Source of the DNA: DATBMY01 sp036554605
GTDB taxonomy: Bacteria > Acidobacteriota > Blastocatellia > UBA7656
DNA: 22,897 nucleotides
Assembly: GCA_036554605.1 (NCBI GenBank)
Contig: DATBMY010000480.1
Span: 1 to 22,897 of the forward strand
Direction: 5' to 3'
Shown in pieces: positions 13,377 to 20,445 of the stretch. The notes beneath the pieces were generated by a model. It was not told the origin of the DNA. It did no database searches and saw only the letters and a program-made list of their open reading frames with translations. The stretch's first letter is position 1. The number at the start of each line of letters is the position of its first letter. A program made the position numbers and the translations under genes.

Positions 13377-14720
13377 ATGTCAACAACAACGCTTTCGGAC
13401 GGTCATTCAATAGAGAGGATCAGGCGGCGGCGCGAGGCTTTCGAGCAGCGCATCAAAGGCGGCGCGGCGATCTTCCCGGCGGCGCCCATGGCAGTCCGTA
13501 ATAACGATGTCGAGCATGAGTATCGCCAGGATACGGACTTCTTTTACCTGACGGGCTTTGAGGAGCCTAACGCCGTGGCGGTGCTCGCGCCCGACAACCC
13601 CGAGCAGAGGTTCGTGCTCTTCGTTCAGCCTAAGGACCGCGAGCGCGAGGTATGGACGGGGTGGCGCGCGGGCGAGGAGGGCGCGGTGCGAGATTTCGGG
13701 GCCGACGCCGCTTTCACCATAGATAAGCTCGACGAGCAATTGCCCCGGCTTGTGGGCAAGGCCGAAAAGCTCTATTACCGGTTCGGCGATCCCGCGTTTG
13801 ACGAGAGGGTCGCCGGGTGGATGCGCCAGTTCCAGCGCGAGCGGCAGAGAACGGGTATGGGGCCGACCTGTATAGTCGACCCGGCGGAAGTCCTGCACGA
13901 GATGCGGCTCATAAAGGATGAAGAGGATCTCGCGCTTTTGCGCCGCGCGGTCGATATATCCGCGGATGGGCATATGGCGGCGCTGCGCGGGTTGAGGCCG
14001 ACGCATTATGAATACGAGATCGAAGCGACCTTGCGATACGTCTTTCGCCGCCACGGAAGTCCGCGCCCGGGCTATCCGCCCATAGTCGCTTCCGGCCCAA
14101 ACGCGACGATTCTTCACTACACGACAAACAACCGCCGCATCGAAGAAGGCGACCTGCTATTGATAGACGCGGGGACTGAGTACGGCTATTTCACGGGCGA
14201 CATCACAAGGACATATCCGGCCAGCGGCACCTTTACCGAGGAGCAGGCGGCTGTTTATCAGATCGTGCTCGACGCGCAGGTGGAGGCGATAAAAGCGGTG
14301 CGGCCCGGCGCTACGTTCATCGAGCCGCACGACCGAGCGGTGCGGGTGCTGACGGAAGGACTCGCGCGGCTGGGCTTGCTCGAAGGCGACCCGGATAAAA
14401 TAATTGAAGAGGGCGGCTATAAGAAATTCTACATGCACCGCACTAGTCACTGGCTTGGGATGGATGTGCATGACGCGGGCCCTTACAAAGTGGCGGACGA
14501 ATGGCGGCGGCTTGAGCCGGGGATGGTGCTGACAATCGAGCCCGGCATATACATCGCCGCGGACCTCGAAGACGTAGAGCCGCGCTATCGCGGCATCGGA
14601 GTGAGAATCGAAGACGACGTGCTGGTTACAGCCAGCGGCAATGAAGTATTGTCGGCGCGCGTTCCAAAAACGATTGAAGAGATCGAAGGCCTGATGCTGG
14701 GCGCGCACGTGGGAGAGTGA
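13377..14720 (+). CDS. pepP: Xaa-Pro aminopeptidase (M24B)
   Basis: The 447-residue protein removes an N-terminal residue before proline, using two metal ions. The N-terminal creatinase/prolidase-like domain (about 1-170) includes 'YRQDTDFFYLTGFEEPNAV', characteristic of aminopeptidase P. The C-terminal pita-bread domain has all five metal ligands: Asp264 ('LLIDAGTEY'), Asp275 ('GDITRTYP'), His358 ('TSHWLGMDVHDAG'), Glu388 ('TIEPGIY') and Glu412 ('VRIEDDVLV'). No signal peptide is seen, so it acts in the cytoplasm. The stop lies right beside repeat copy C. Confidence 0.95.
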   Translation: MSTTTLSDGHSIERIRRRREAFEQRIKGGAAIFPAAPMAVRNNDVEHEYRQDTDFFYLTGFEEPNAVAVLAPDNPEQRFVLFVQPKDREREVWTGWRAGEEGAVRDFGADAAFTIDKLDEQLPRLVGKAEKLYYRFGDPAFDERVAGWMRQFQRERQRTGMGPTCIVDPAEVLHEMRLIKDEEDLALLRRAVDISADGHMAALRGLRPTHYEYEIEATLRYVFRRHGSPRPGYPPIVASGPNATILHYTTNNRRIEEGDLLLIDAGTEYGYFTGDITRTYPASGTFTEEQAAVYQIVLDAQVEAIKAVRPGATFIEPHDRAVRVLTEGLARLGLLEGDPDKIIEEGGYKKFYMHRTSHWLGMDVHDAGPYKVADEWRRLEPGMVLTIEPGIYIAADLEDVEPRYRGIGVRIEDDVLVTASGNEVLSARVPKTIEEIEGLMLGAHVGE

Positions 14721-14723
14721 CCA

Positions 14724-14884
14724 GATAGGGGTCAGAGGTCGGGGGTCGGGGAGCAGAGATTATCCGTGAGAGAGTATTTGAAATTTGAGATTCCAGATTT
14801 GAGATAAGCGATTGACTATACCTTTAACCTGTCGCCTATCCGGCCCTGACCCCTGACCCCGACCTCTGACCCCTGCCCCTGACC
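14724..14884. repeat. Dispersed inverted-end repeat, copy C (inverted relative to A and B)
   Basis: The arms 14727-14744 and 14857-14874 are perfect 18-bp reverse complements ('aggggtcagaggtcgggg'). The AT-rich core is 'tatttgaaatttgagatt' (14775-14792). Block 14804-14850 reads as the reverse complement of copy B 5088-5137 with few changes. It lies between two genes on the same strand. Confidence 0.85.
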
Positions 14885-14902
14885 GCTTGTGAGCAGATCC
14901 TC

Positions 14903-16414
14903 TTGTTACCGGGGTCTTGTCCCTTGAAGAAGAGTCTATTCAACTCTCACCTTGCGATGCTTCTTATCATCGCCCTGGCGGGAACAACCAGCATACTTTT
15001 CGCGGAAAGAGTGACTGTAGGAAAGGGCTTCGGCTGGGACGGGATAAGATACGGCCAGATCGCTATGGATTTCTACCACTGGTTCTCCACCGATGACGTG
15101 AGCGCGTATAGCCTCCAGAGAATTATGCCGTCGGCTATAGTTCACTACGGCCTGCGCGCCCTCGCCATCCATCCGACGATAGAATCGGTGATCACCGGCT
15201 TTGCCGTTTATAACCTCACACTGATTCTGCTCAGCTGTTTGCTTTGGATAAAGATAGCCGACCAGCTTCGCATAGGGCTTGCGGGCAGGTGGCTGGGGTT
15301 TGCGGGGCTCTTCGTCAATTTCGCAATCCTGAAGCAAGCGTTCTACTATGCGGTGCTTACTGACGTATCAGCATTCACGCTGGGTCTGCTGATGCTTTAT
15401 CTGTTCTTGACCGGGCGCGTCTTTCTATTGTTTCTTGCAACGCTCGCCGGGGCATTTACATGGCCCGTGGTCATATACGCCGGGCTGCCGCTGATGCTAT
15501 TTCGAAAGCGGCCCGTGGAAGCAGGCGGCAATAAGGGACACGGCCCGGCCTTGGCAACGGCGGCGCTTTTGACGGCGCTGGTGCTGTGGCTGATGGTGGA
15601 CACTTATTTCTTTACGGGCTTGCGCTCCATCCATGGCAGCACCCCGGTCCTCGGGCAGTTAGTCTATTTGAGTATAGCAGTCTCCTGCCTCTGCTTCTTC
15701 TTCGCAACAAAGACGCTGATAGGCATGACCGGGCCCGGCGACCTGTTGCTTGCGCTCAGGTCGGTCACGGCAGCGCGGCTCATACTGCCCCTGCTCGCCT
15801 TTATCGCTAGCAGGGCGATAATAGGCGCGCTGGGGGGTATCGAGGGGGGAAGCGATTATGCCCGTAATTATTTACAGCAGATCGCCCTGCTTTCAATCGC
15901 GAAGCCTTTTGTCTTTATCGTAGCGCACGCCGTCTACTTCGGCCCGGCCGTGATTCTTATGGTCCTTCTATGGGATCGGGTCTCGGCCGTGGTTCGACAA
16001 CAGGGTGCGGGGATGGTGCTCTTTTTCCTGATGAGCCTGTTTCTCGGCCTGAATTCCGAGTCGCGCCAGTTGATTTTCGCCTACCCTTTTTTTGTCGCCT
16101 TCCTTGTTAAAGCGGTCGAGCCTATCAGGTGGGGAGCTTCCTTTTACTGGGCGTTCGGGGCGGTCGCTCTTGTGATGTCCAAGTTCTGGCTGAGAATCAA
16201 TACGGGGCCGCTAGAAGGTTTGTCTCCGCAAGAATTCCCGCTTCAGTACTATTTTCTAAATCACGGCCCGTGGATGACCGACTCTACATTTCTTTTGCAA
16301 GCGGCGCTGGTCTCGCTCATCACCCTTCTTTTTGCGATGTCGCTTTACTCGACAGGTTCCTGGCCGTATGGTGTCGCCAACCCGTCGTTGCGTCACAATG
16401 ATTCCTACCTGTGA
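14903..16414 (+). CDS. Polytopic membrane protein, possibly GT-C-type glycosyltransferase
   Basis: The 503-residue (at most) protein has roughly ten to twelve hydrophobic helices over its whole length. Near the first helix is 'GKGFGWDGIRYGQIAMDFY', like the acidic 'GYDGQ-Y' loop seen after helix 1 in many lipid-linked-sugar-dependent (GT-C) transferases, and a matching 'MPSAIVHYG' segment follows. This is a resemblance only. The start is unclear: TTG at 14903 and TTG at 14924 are possible, and ATG at 14957 would cut into the first helix. Upstream it is bounded by repeat copy C. The nearest downstream gene is nth, 116 bases away. Confidence 0.7.
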   Translation: MLPGSCPLKKSLFNSHLAMLLIIALAGTTSILFAERVTVGKGFGWDGIRYGQIAMDFYHWFSTDDVSAYSLQRIMPSAIVHYGLRALAIHPTIESVITGFAVYNLTLILLSCLLWIKIADQLRIGLAGRWLGFAGLFVNFAILKQAFYYAVLTDVSAFTLGLLMLYLFLTGRVFLLFLATLAGAFTWPVVIYAGLPLMLFRKRPVEAGGNKGHGPALATAALLTALVLWLMVDTYFFTGLRSIHGSTPVLGQLVYLSIAVSCLCFFFATKTLIGMTGPGDLLLALRSVTAARLILPLLAFIASRAIIGALGGIEGGSDYARNYLQQIALLSIAKPFVFIVAHAVYFGPAVILMVLLWDRVSAVVRQQGAGMVLFFLMSLFLGLNSESRQLIFAYPFFVAFLVKAVEPIRWGASFYWAFGAVALVMSKFWLRINTGPLEGLSPQEFPLQYYFLNHGPWMTDSTFLLQAALVSLITLLFAMSLYSTGSWPYGVANPSLRHNDSYL

Positions 16415-16530
16415 ATGAAGGTGATAACGGTCAAGAGAAAGAAGCTCTCACAGGGCGCGACTAGAAACATCTTTCCGGATGGCTTAAACTTTCCCGTCGC
16501 GGTTTAAATATTGAGCGTGAGGTAAGGCTT

Positions 16531-17190
16531 GTGACGATCACAGGCGAAAAGGAGAGGGCGCGCAAGATAATCGCGCGTCTTAAGAAAGAGTATCCCGACG
16601 CTAAATGCAGCCTCAACTTTTCGAGCCCGCTTGAGTTGTTGATTGCGACGATACTTTCCGCCCAGTGTACGGACGAGCGGGTCAATATAGTCACCGGCGA
16701 TCTGTTCAGAAAATACCGGACCTGCCAGGACTATCTTAATATCGAGCAGGCGGAGCTTGAAAACGATATACGCTCGACGGGCTTTTACCGCAACAAGGCC
16801 AGAGCGATTCAAGGCGCGTGCCGCCTGCTGGTCGAGCGGCACGGCGGCAGGGTGCCTGAACGCTTTGAAGATTTGCTTGAGCTGCCGGGCGTGGCGCGCA
16901 AGACCGCAAACGTCGTGATGGGCAACGCATTCGGTCATGCGTCAGGCGTAGTCGTAGACACGCATGTCGGCAGGCTTTCCCAGCGGCTGGCCTTGACCGG
17001 GCAGAAGCAACCGGAAAAGATCGAGCGCGATTTGATGGAGCTTGTGCCGAAAAAAGATTGGATTCATTTCTCGCACTTGATGATCTATCACGGCCGCAAG
17101 ACGTGCAGAGCCCGCGCCCCGCTGTGCGCCGAGTGCGTGGTAGAACAGCTATGCCCGTCATCATCTTTAAAGACCGGGATTATTCCTTAA
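16531..17190 (+). CDS. nth: Endonuclease III (DNA glycosylase/AP lyase)
   Basis: The 219-residue protein removes oxidised pyrimidines from DNA and cuts the abasic site. The helix-hairpin-helix 'ELPGVARKTANVV' contains catalytic Lys124, and the conserved Asp143 lies in 'VVDTHVGRL'. The C-terminal 4Fe-4S loop is complete, with Cys192, Cys199, Cys202 and Cys208 in the C-x6-C-x2-C-x5-C pattern. The start is GTG, with GAGGTAAGG about 5 bases upstream. The length is typical. No partner gene is coupled to it. Confidence 0.96.
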   Translation: MTITGEKERARKIIARLKKEYPDAKCSLNFSSPLELLIATILSAQCTDERVNIVTGDLFRKYRTCQDYLNIEQAELENDIRSTGFYRNKARAIQGACRLLVERHGGRVPERFEDLLELPGVARKTANVVMGNAFGHASGVVVDTHVGRLSQRLALTGQKQPEKIERDLMELVPKKDWIHFSHLMIYHGRKTCRARAPLCAECVVEQLCPSSSLKTGIIP

Positions 17191-17292
17191 GCGCGCGCTT
17201 ATCGAGGCCGTCGCTTCAAAGAGTTCGACTTTATAAATGAGAGTCAACAACTTTATTGAGCGGGCCGCGATGAGAGGCGAGGCGCGAGAGAA

Positions 17293-17321
17293 TTGACTTG
17301 TTCTATCGATACATCTAAAAT
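17293..17321 (+). promoter_or_regulatory. Strong sigma70-type promoter for the cytochrome/copper protein gene
   Basis: TTGACT (17293-17298), 17-bp spacer, TAAAAT (17316-17321), about 85 bases before the GTG start. Just after it lies the inverted repeat CCACT-CGCC-AGTGG (17322-17335), then a TCGATCAAC direct repeat (17354-17362 and 17368-17376). Either could be an operator or a leader structure. Confidence 0.65.
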
Positions 17322-17405
17322 CCACTCGCCAGTGGAATTATCCGAGTATCAATTCGATCAACTGTAATCGATCAACGGGCCCGGCCCGGGTATGAGAGGT
17401 GTTTT

Positions 17406-18647
17406 GTGAAAAGAAAACCTGCTCTGCTCACCGCGATTGGGATGCTCTTCTGCTGCCTGCTTGCCGCGGGCGCGCATACAAGCGGCGCGAGCGATAAGCA
17501 ATCCGCGCCGACGTTCAGCAAGGAGATAGCTCCGATCTTTTACAGAAACTGCATAAACTGTCACCGGCAGGGAGAGATCGCTCCGATGTCGCTTGTGACA
17601 TATAAAGAGGTGCGGCCGTGGGCGAAGGCCATACGCGAGAAGGTGATCACGCGCGAGATGCCGCCCTGGCACCCGGACCCGAACATCGGCCACTGGGCGA
17701 ATGATCGCAGGATGAGCCAGAAAGAGATCGACACGGTCGTGGCGTGGATAGATTCGGGGGCGGCCGAAGGCAACCCCAAAGAGCTTCCTCCGGCGCCGAA
17801 GTTTCCCGACGGATGGCAGATTGGCAAGCCCGACGTGATATTCCACATGCCTGAAGAGTTCACCGTCCCCGCCGAGGGCGCGGTCCCTTACCAGCATTTC
17901 CGCGTGCCCACGAACTTCAAAGAGGACCGGTACATTCACGCCATGGAAGCGCGGGCGGGAAATCTCTCGGTCGTGCATCATATAGTCATATACGTGCGCG
18001 AACCGGGCTACAAGCGCCCGAGGAAACTCGACCTGGGCGAGGGGTTGCTCGGAGCGCTCTCGCCGGGACAGACGCCGTTCGTCGCGCAGCCCGGCACGGC
18101 AAAGCTTATCAAAGCCGGCTCCGAGCTGATCTTCCAGATGCATTACACGCCGAGTGGCAAAGAGACGAAGGACCGGTCTTATCTCGGATTGATCTTCTCG
18201 AAAGAGCCGGTCAAGAAAATCATAACGACGACGGCCGCTTTCGATACCAGATTCGTCATCCCGCCCGGCGCGACCAATTACGAGGTAAAAGCAAGTCAAG
18301 AGATCGAGCAGGATACCGAGATCGTAAGCCTCATGCCGCACATGCATCTGCGCGGCAAGGACATCACTTACACGGCCATCTATCCCGACGGCCGGCGCGA
18401 GACGCTGCTGCATATCCCGCGCTATAACTTCTCCTGGCAGGTCTATTACTACCCGAAGCAGCCGATTCGCGCGCCGAAGGGAACGATCATAGAGGTCGTG
18501 GCGCATTACGATAACTCTACGCGCAATCCCATGAATCCGGACCCGACGCGCGAGGTGAGATTTGGCGAGCAGACCTGGGATGAAATGATGAACGGGTTTT
18601 ACGATTACGTGACGGAGGTATCGGCCGCGAGCGACCGCTCGCGATAA
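17406..18647 (+). CDS. Exported cytochrome c plus copper type II monooxygenase-like protein
   Basis: The 413-residue protein starts at GTG after GAGAGG. Residues 1-29 form a signal peptide. A cytochrome c-like domain (about 35-120) has one heme site 'CINCH' (49-53) and a candidate Met ligand in 'APMSL' or 'REMPPWH'. The C-terminal half (about 140-405) resembles the copper-dependent monooxygenase fold of peptidylglycine/dopamine hydroxylases: His191-His192 ('VVHHIVIY'), His246 ('QMHYTP'), His312 and His314 ('PHMHLRG'), and Met394 or Met395 ('WDEMMNGF'). The order and spacing fit the CuA (HH, H) and CuB (HxH, M) sites. It would act outside the cytoplasmic membrane, with the heme domain as a possible electron donor to copper (inference). 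The substrate is unknown. Confidence 0.85.
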   Translation: MKRKPALLTAIGMLFCCLLAAGAHTSGASDKQSAPTFSKEIAPIFYRNCINCHRQGEIAPMSLVTYKEVRPWAKAIREKVITREMPPWHPDPNIGHWANDRRMSQKEIDTVVAWIDSGAAEGNPKELPPAPKFPDGWQIGKPDVIFHMPEEFTVPAEGAVPYQHFRVPTNFKEDRYIHAMEARAGNLSVVHHIVIYVREPGYKRPRKLDLGEGLLGALSPGQTPFVAQPGTAKLIKAGSELIFQMHYTPSGKETKDRSYLGLIFSKEPVKKIITTTAAFDTRFVIPPGATNYEVKASQEIEQDTEIVSLMPHMHLRGKDITYTAIYPDGRRETLLHIPRYNFSWQVYYYPKQPIRAPKGTIIEVVAHYDNSTRNPMNPDPTREVRFGEQTWDEMMNGFYDYVTEVSAASDRSR

Positions 18648-18671
18648 CGACCGGCAATTCAGAACATATAA

Positions 18672-18715
18672 ACGAAGAGCACAAAGATCAATTAGTGAAT
18701 CTTTGTGCTCTTCGT
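18672..18715. terminator. Perfect 17-bp hairpin between convergent genes
   Basis: ACGAAGAGCACAAAGAT (18672-18688) and its exact reverse complement (18699-18715) flank the 10-base loop CAATTAGTGA. It lies 25 bases after the cytochrome/copper gene and 26 bases before the end of the opposite glycosylase gene. There is no clear T-run on either side, so it may be a rho-assisted or mRNA-stabilising hairpin, or a small mobile repeat, rather than a classic terminator. Confidence 0.6.
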
Positions 18716-18740
18716 CTCTATGGGGTTTGCGGGGCCGCGC

Positions 18741-19640
18741 TTACCAGTCGGTCGCGCGGGAGTCTTCGAGCCAGTCGCGCGTCATGTCGCACCAGAGGGC
18801 GAGGCCCTGCCACGGCGCGAAGCGCGAATAATGACGCGCGATCTTCTTATCATCCGCCGCGCGATTCTTATTATGCATGCGCGAGAACTTTGCGCGCACC
18901 CAGGAATCGAGCGCCAGCCCTTCATAGCGGCCTATGAGCTTGAGCATGTTCTCGGCCGCGTAATCGCCCACTCCTTTTATGCGCTTCATCTCGCGCTTGA
19001 GCAGGTCAGTAGGCATATCCGTAGTGAGCCACGATTCAACATCGATCTCGCGCGCGGCAACTCGGCCGGCAAGCTCTCGAAAATATGGCGCGCGGTAGCC
19101 GGCGCGCATCTCATCGCGATAGAAGCTCTCACCCGCCGAGGCCATCGCTTCGGGCGTGGGGAACGCGCGGCGGCCGTCGCCTGTCTCCGCGCCAAGGGCC
19201 GAGACGAGAGCGCCGACCATCTTTGAGGTGAGCGACCATGAGCAGTTCGTAGTGCAGATAGTCTTAACAAGGTCTTCAAAGACCGTGGGCGAGCGAAGCA
19301 AGCGCCCCGCGCCCGAAGATGCGACCCAGGCGAAGTCTGCTTCGCTAGCCACTAGCGCGTAAAAGGGCGACATGTCATCGTCAAGCCTGAAGATGTGCCG
19401 CACGTCGCGGGTGATCATTTCCAGCTGCCGGCGGGCGAGCTTGCGCGGCGCTCGCACTTTCAAGCCGCCGTCGCTTTCCGATATTTCTACGGCGACGGGG
19501 CGCTTCCCGCCCGCCTCTATGACTCGCGTCAACGCCCAGCGCTGGCGATCAAGCTCGAAGGGCGGCAGATCGTACCAGCCGTGGCTTATCGCCGTTCGTT
19601 TGAAGTTGAAACCTTCGGGCGTGGGGATGGTGATTTCCAT
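18741..19640 (-). CDS. HhH-GPD superfamily DNA glycosylase (AlkA/OGG-like)
   Basis: The 299-residue protein has a helix-hairpin-helix at about 221-233 ('IKGVGDYAAENML') followed by the catalytic Asp245 in 'LALDSWVR', the hallmark of the HhH-GPD base excision fold. The N-terminal part (about 1-90) looks like the beta-rich domain of AlkA/OGG enzymes. There is no C-terminal 4Fe-4S Cys loop. No Lys replaces the residue needed for lyase action ('GVGDYAA'), so it is more likely a monofunctional alkyl-base glycosylase than an OGG lyase (inference). The start lies 4 bases after the stop of the small unknown gene, and the set with queF looks like one operon. Confidence 0.85.
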   Translation of the reverse strand: MEITIPTPEGFNFKRTAISHGWYDLPPFELDRQRWALTRVIEAGGKRPVAVEISESDGGLKVRAPRKLARRQLEMITRDVRHIFRLDDDMSPFYALVASEADFAWVASSGAGRLLRSPTVFEDLVKTICTTNCSWSLTSKMVGALVSALGAETGDGRRAFPTPEAMASAGESFYRDEMRAGYRAPYFRELAGRVAAREIDVESWLTTDMPTDLLKREMKRIKGVGDYAAENMLKLIGRYEGLALDSWVRAKFSRMHNKNRAADDKKIARHYSRFAPWQGLALWCDMTRDWLEDSRATDW

Positions 19641-19644
19641 GTTG

Positions 19645-19950
19645 CTATATACTCTGTTCGTCGAGATCGATCAGCTCGTCTACCGGCTCAAGCTCGAAGT
19701 ATTCGTCGAAAGCCTCCGGGGTCCGCGGCAGGTCCGCGCCGCCAGATAGAAACAGGTATTCGACGAATCGCTCCTTGACCTGCCTCTCGTCGTCAATCAC
19801 GTCCTGGCCGAAGCCGCCCTGTGTGATTGCCACGACCACGCGTTGAGGAAAAAGGTCTTCATCATCCAGCCCCGCGCCCGGGCCGGCCGCGGATTGAAGC
19901 AGGTCGAGATAAGCTTGCCTCGCCTTGATGACGTAATAGGACTTTTCCAT
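19645..19950 (-). CDS. Hypothetical acidic protein between queF and a glycosylase gene
   Basis: The 101-residue protein starts at ATG 19950, one base after the queF stop (TGA at 19954-19952). A longer frame reaching back to 20082 overlaps queF and lacks support. The sequence ('MEKSYYVIKARQAYLDLLQ...') starts basic and ends strongly acidic ('DEYFELEPVDELIDLDEQ'). No signal peptide, membrane segment or Cys motif is seen. I do not recognise the family. Tight packing with queF upstream and the glycosylase downstream implies translational coupling, but not a shared function. Confidence 0.7.
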   Translation of the reverse strand: MEKSYYVIKARQAYLDLLQSAAGPGAGLDDEDLFPQRVVVAITQGGFGQDVIDDERQVKERFVEYLFLSGGADLPRTPEAFDEYFELEPVDELIDLDEQSI

Positions 19951-19951
19951 A

Positions 19952-20383
19952 TCAGTCGCCCTGCGCCCGGGGCTGTTCGTCGCGGCGGTACGACGCGCGT
20001 ATAACGGTCTTGATGTTGCCGCGAACGTGAAAATCGCCTTCGATCTCGACGGCCACGGGGTCGCACGCCGCGACGAAGTCATCGAGTATACGATTCACCA
20101 CATGCTCGTGGAATATCTTCTTATCGCGGAAGGAGTTTATATAGAGCTTTAGCGATTTCAGCTCGATGCATCGCTCGGCGGGCGTGTAGTCGATCTTTAT
20201 GACGGCGAAATCCGGAAAGTCCGAGAACGGGCAGATGGCGGTAAACTCCGGGCACGTAAAAGAGATTTTTATCTCCTTGCCTTTATACTTGTACTCGAAG
20301 GTGTCGAGCGGATAAAGCGTCATTTTTTCGGGCGGCGTCTCTTCGATCAAAAGACCCGAGTTCTGTAAGATCTCCGGTATCAT
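19952..20383 (-). CDS. queF: NADPH-dependent 7-cyano-7-deazaguanine reductase (preQ1 synthase)
   Basis: The 143-residue protein, a short type I QueF, reduces preQ0 to preQ1 in queuosine biosynthesis. The catalytic Cys51 and Asp58 lie in 'FTAICPFSDFPD'. The QueF motif is 'ELKSLKLYINSFRD' (from Glu74), and 'FHEHVVNRI' and 'GNIKT' follow the family pattern. The start ATG at 20383 follows a perfect AAAGGAG ribosome site 7 bases before it; an upstream in-frame start at 20413 would need this site inside the coding region. The ribosome site is part of a strong hairpin (20391-20419). No other queuosine gene is in the window. Confidence 0.94.
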   Translation of the reverse strand: MIPEILQNSGLLIEETPPEKMTLYPLDTFEYKYKGKEIKISFTCPEFTAICPFSDFPDFAVIKIDYTPAERCIELKSLKLYINSFRDKKIFHEHVVNRILDDFVAACDPVAVEIEGDFHVRGNIKTVIRASYRRDEQPRAQGD

Positions 20384-20390
20384 CTCTCTA

Positions 20391-20419
20391 CTCCTTTCGC
20401 CCTCTCCGGGCAAAAGGAG
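20391..20419 (-). promoter_or_regulatory. Hairpin burying the queF ribosome-binding site
   Basis: In the mRNA, CTCCTTTTGCCC (20419-20408) pairs with GGGCGAAAGGAG (20402-20391), twelve pairs including one U-G, around loop GGAGA. The 3' arm contains the AAAGGAG that serves the ATG at 20383. It may limit translation unless opened; it does not show the features of a preQ1 riboswitch that I can recognise. Confidence 0.5.
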
Positions 20420-20445
20420 AGTTTAACAGCCGCGCGCGCGCGCGT

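Noticed and set aside
16415..16507. A 30-codon frame (ATG overlapping the previous TGA region) between the membrane protein and nth
   Set aside because: No ribosome site, no similarity that I recognise, and too short to separate from chance.
19951..20082. N-terminal extension of the small acidic protein into queF
   Set aside because: The extra residues are a shadow of queF in another frame; the ATG at 19950 directly after the queF stop is a better start.
20430..20442. Alternating CG run (CG x 6), possible Z-DNA
   Set aside because: Short and expected occasionally in GC-rich DNA; nothing nearby suggests a function.
20384..20445. preQ1 riboswitch before queF
   Set aside because: The leader is only about 60 bases after the previous stop and I see a simple hairpin, not the pseudoknot with A-rich tail expected of the known classes.
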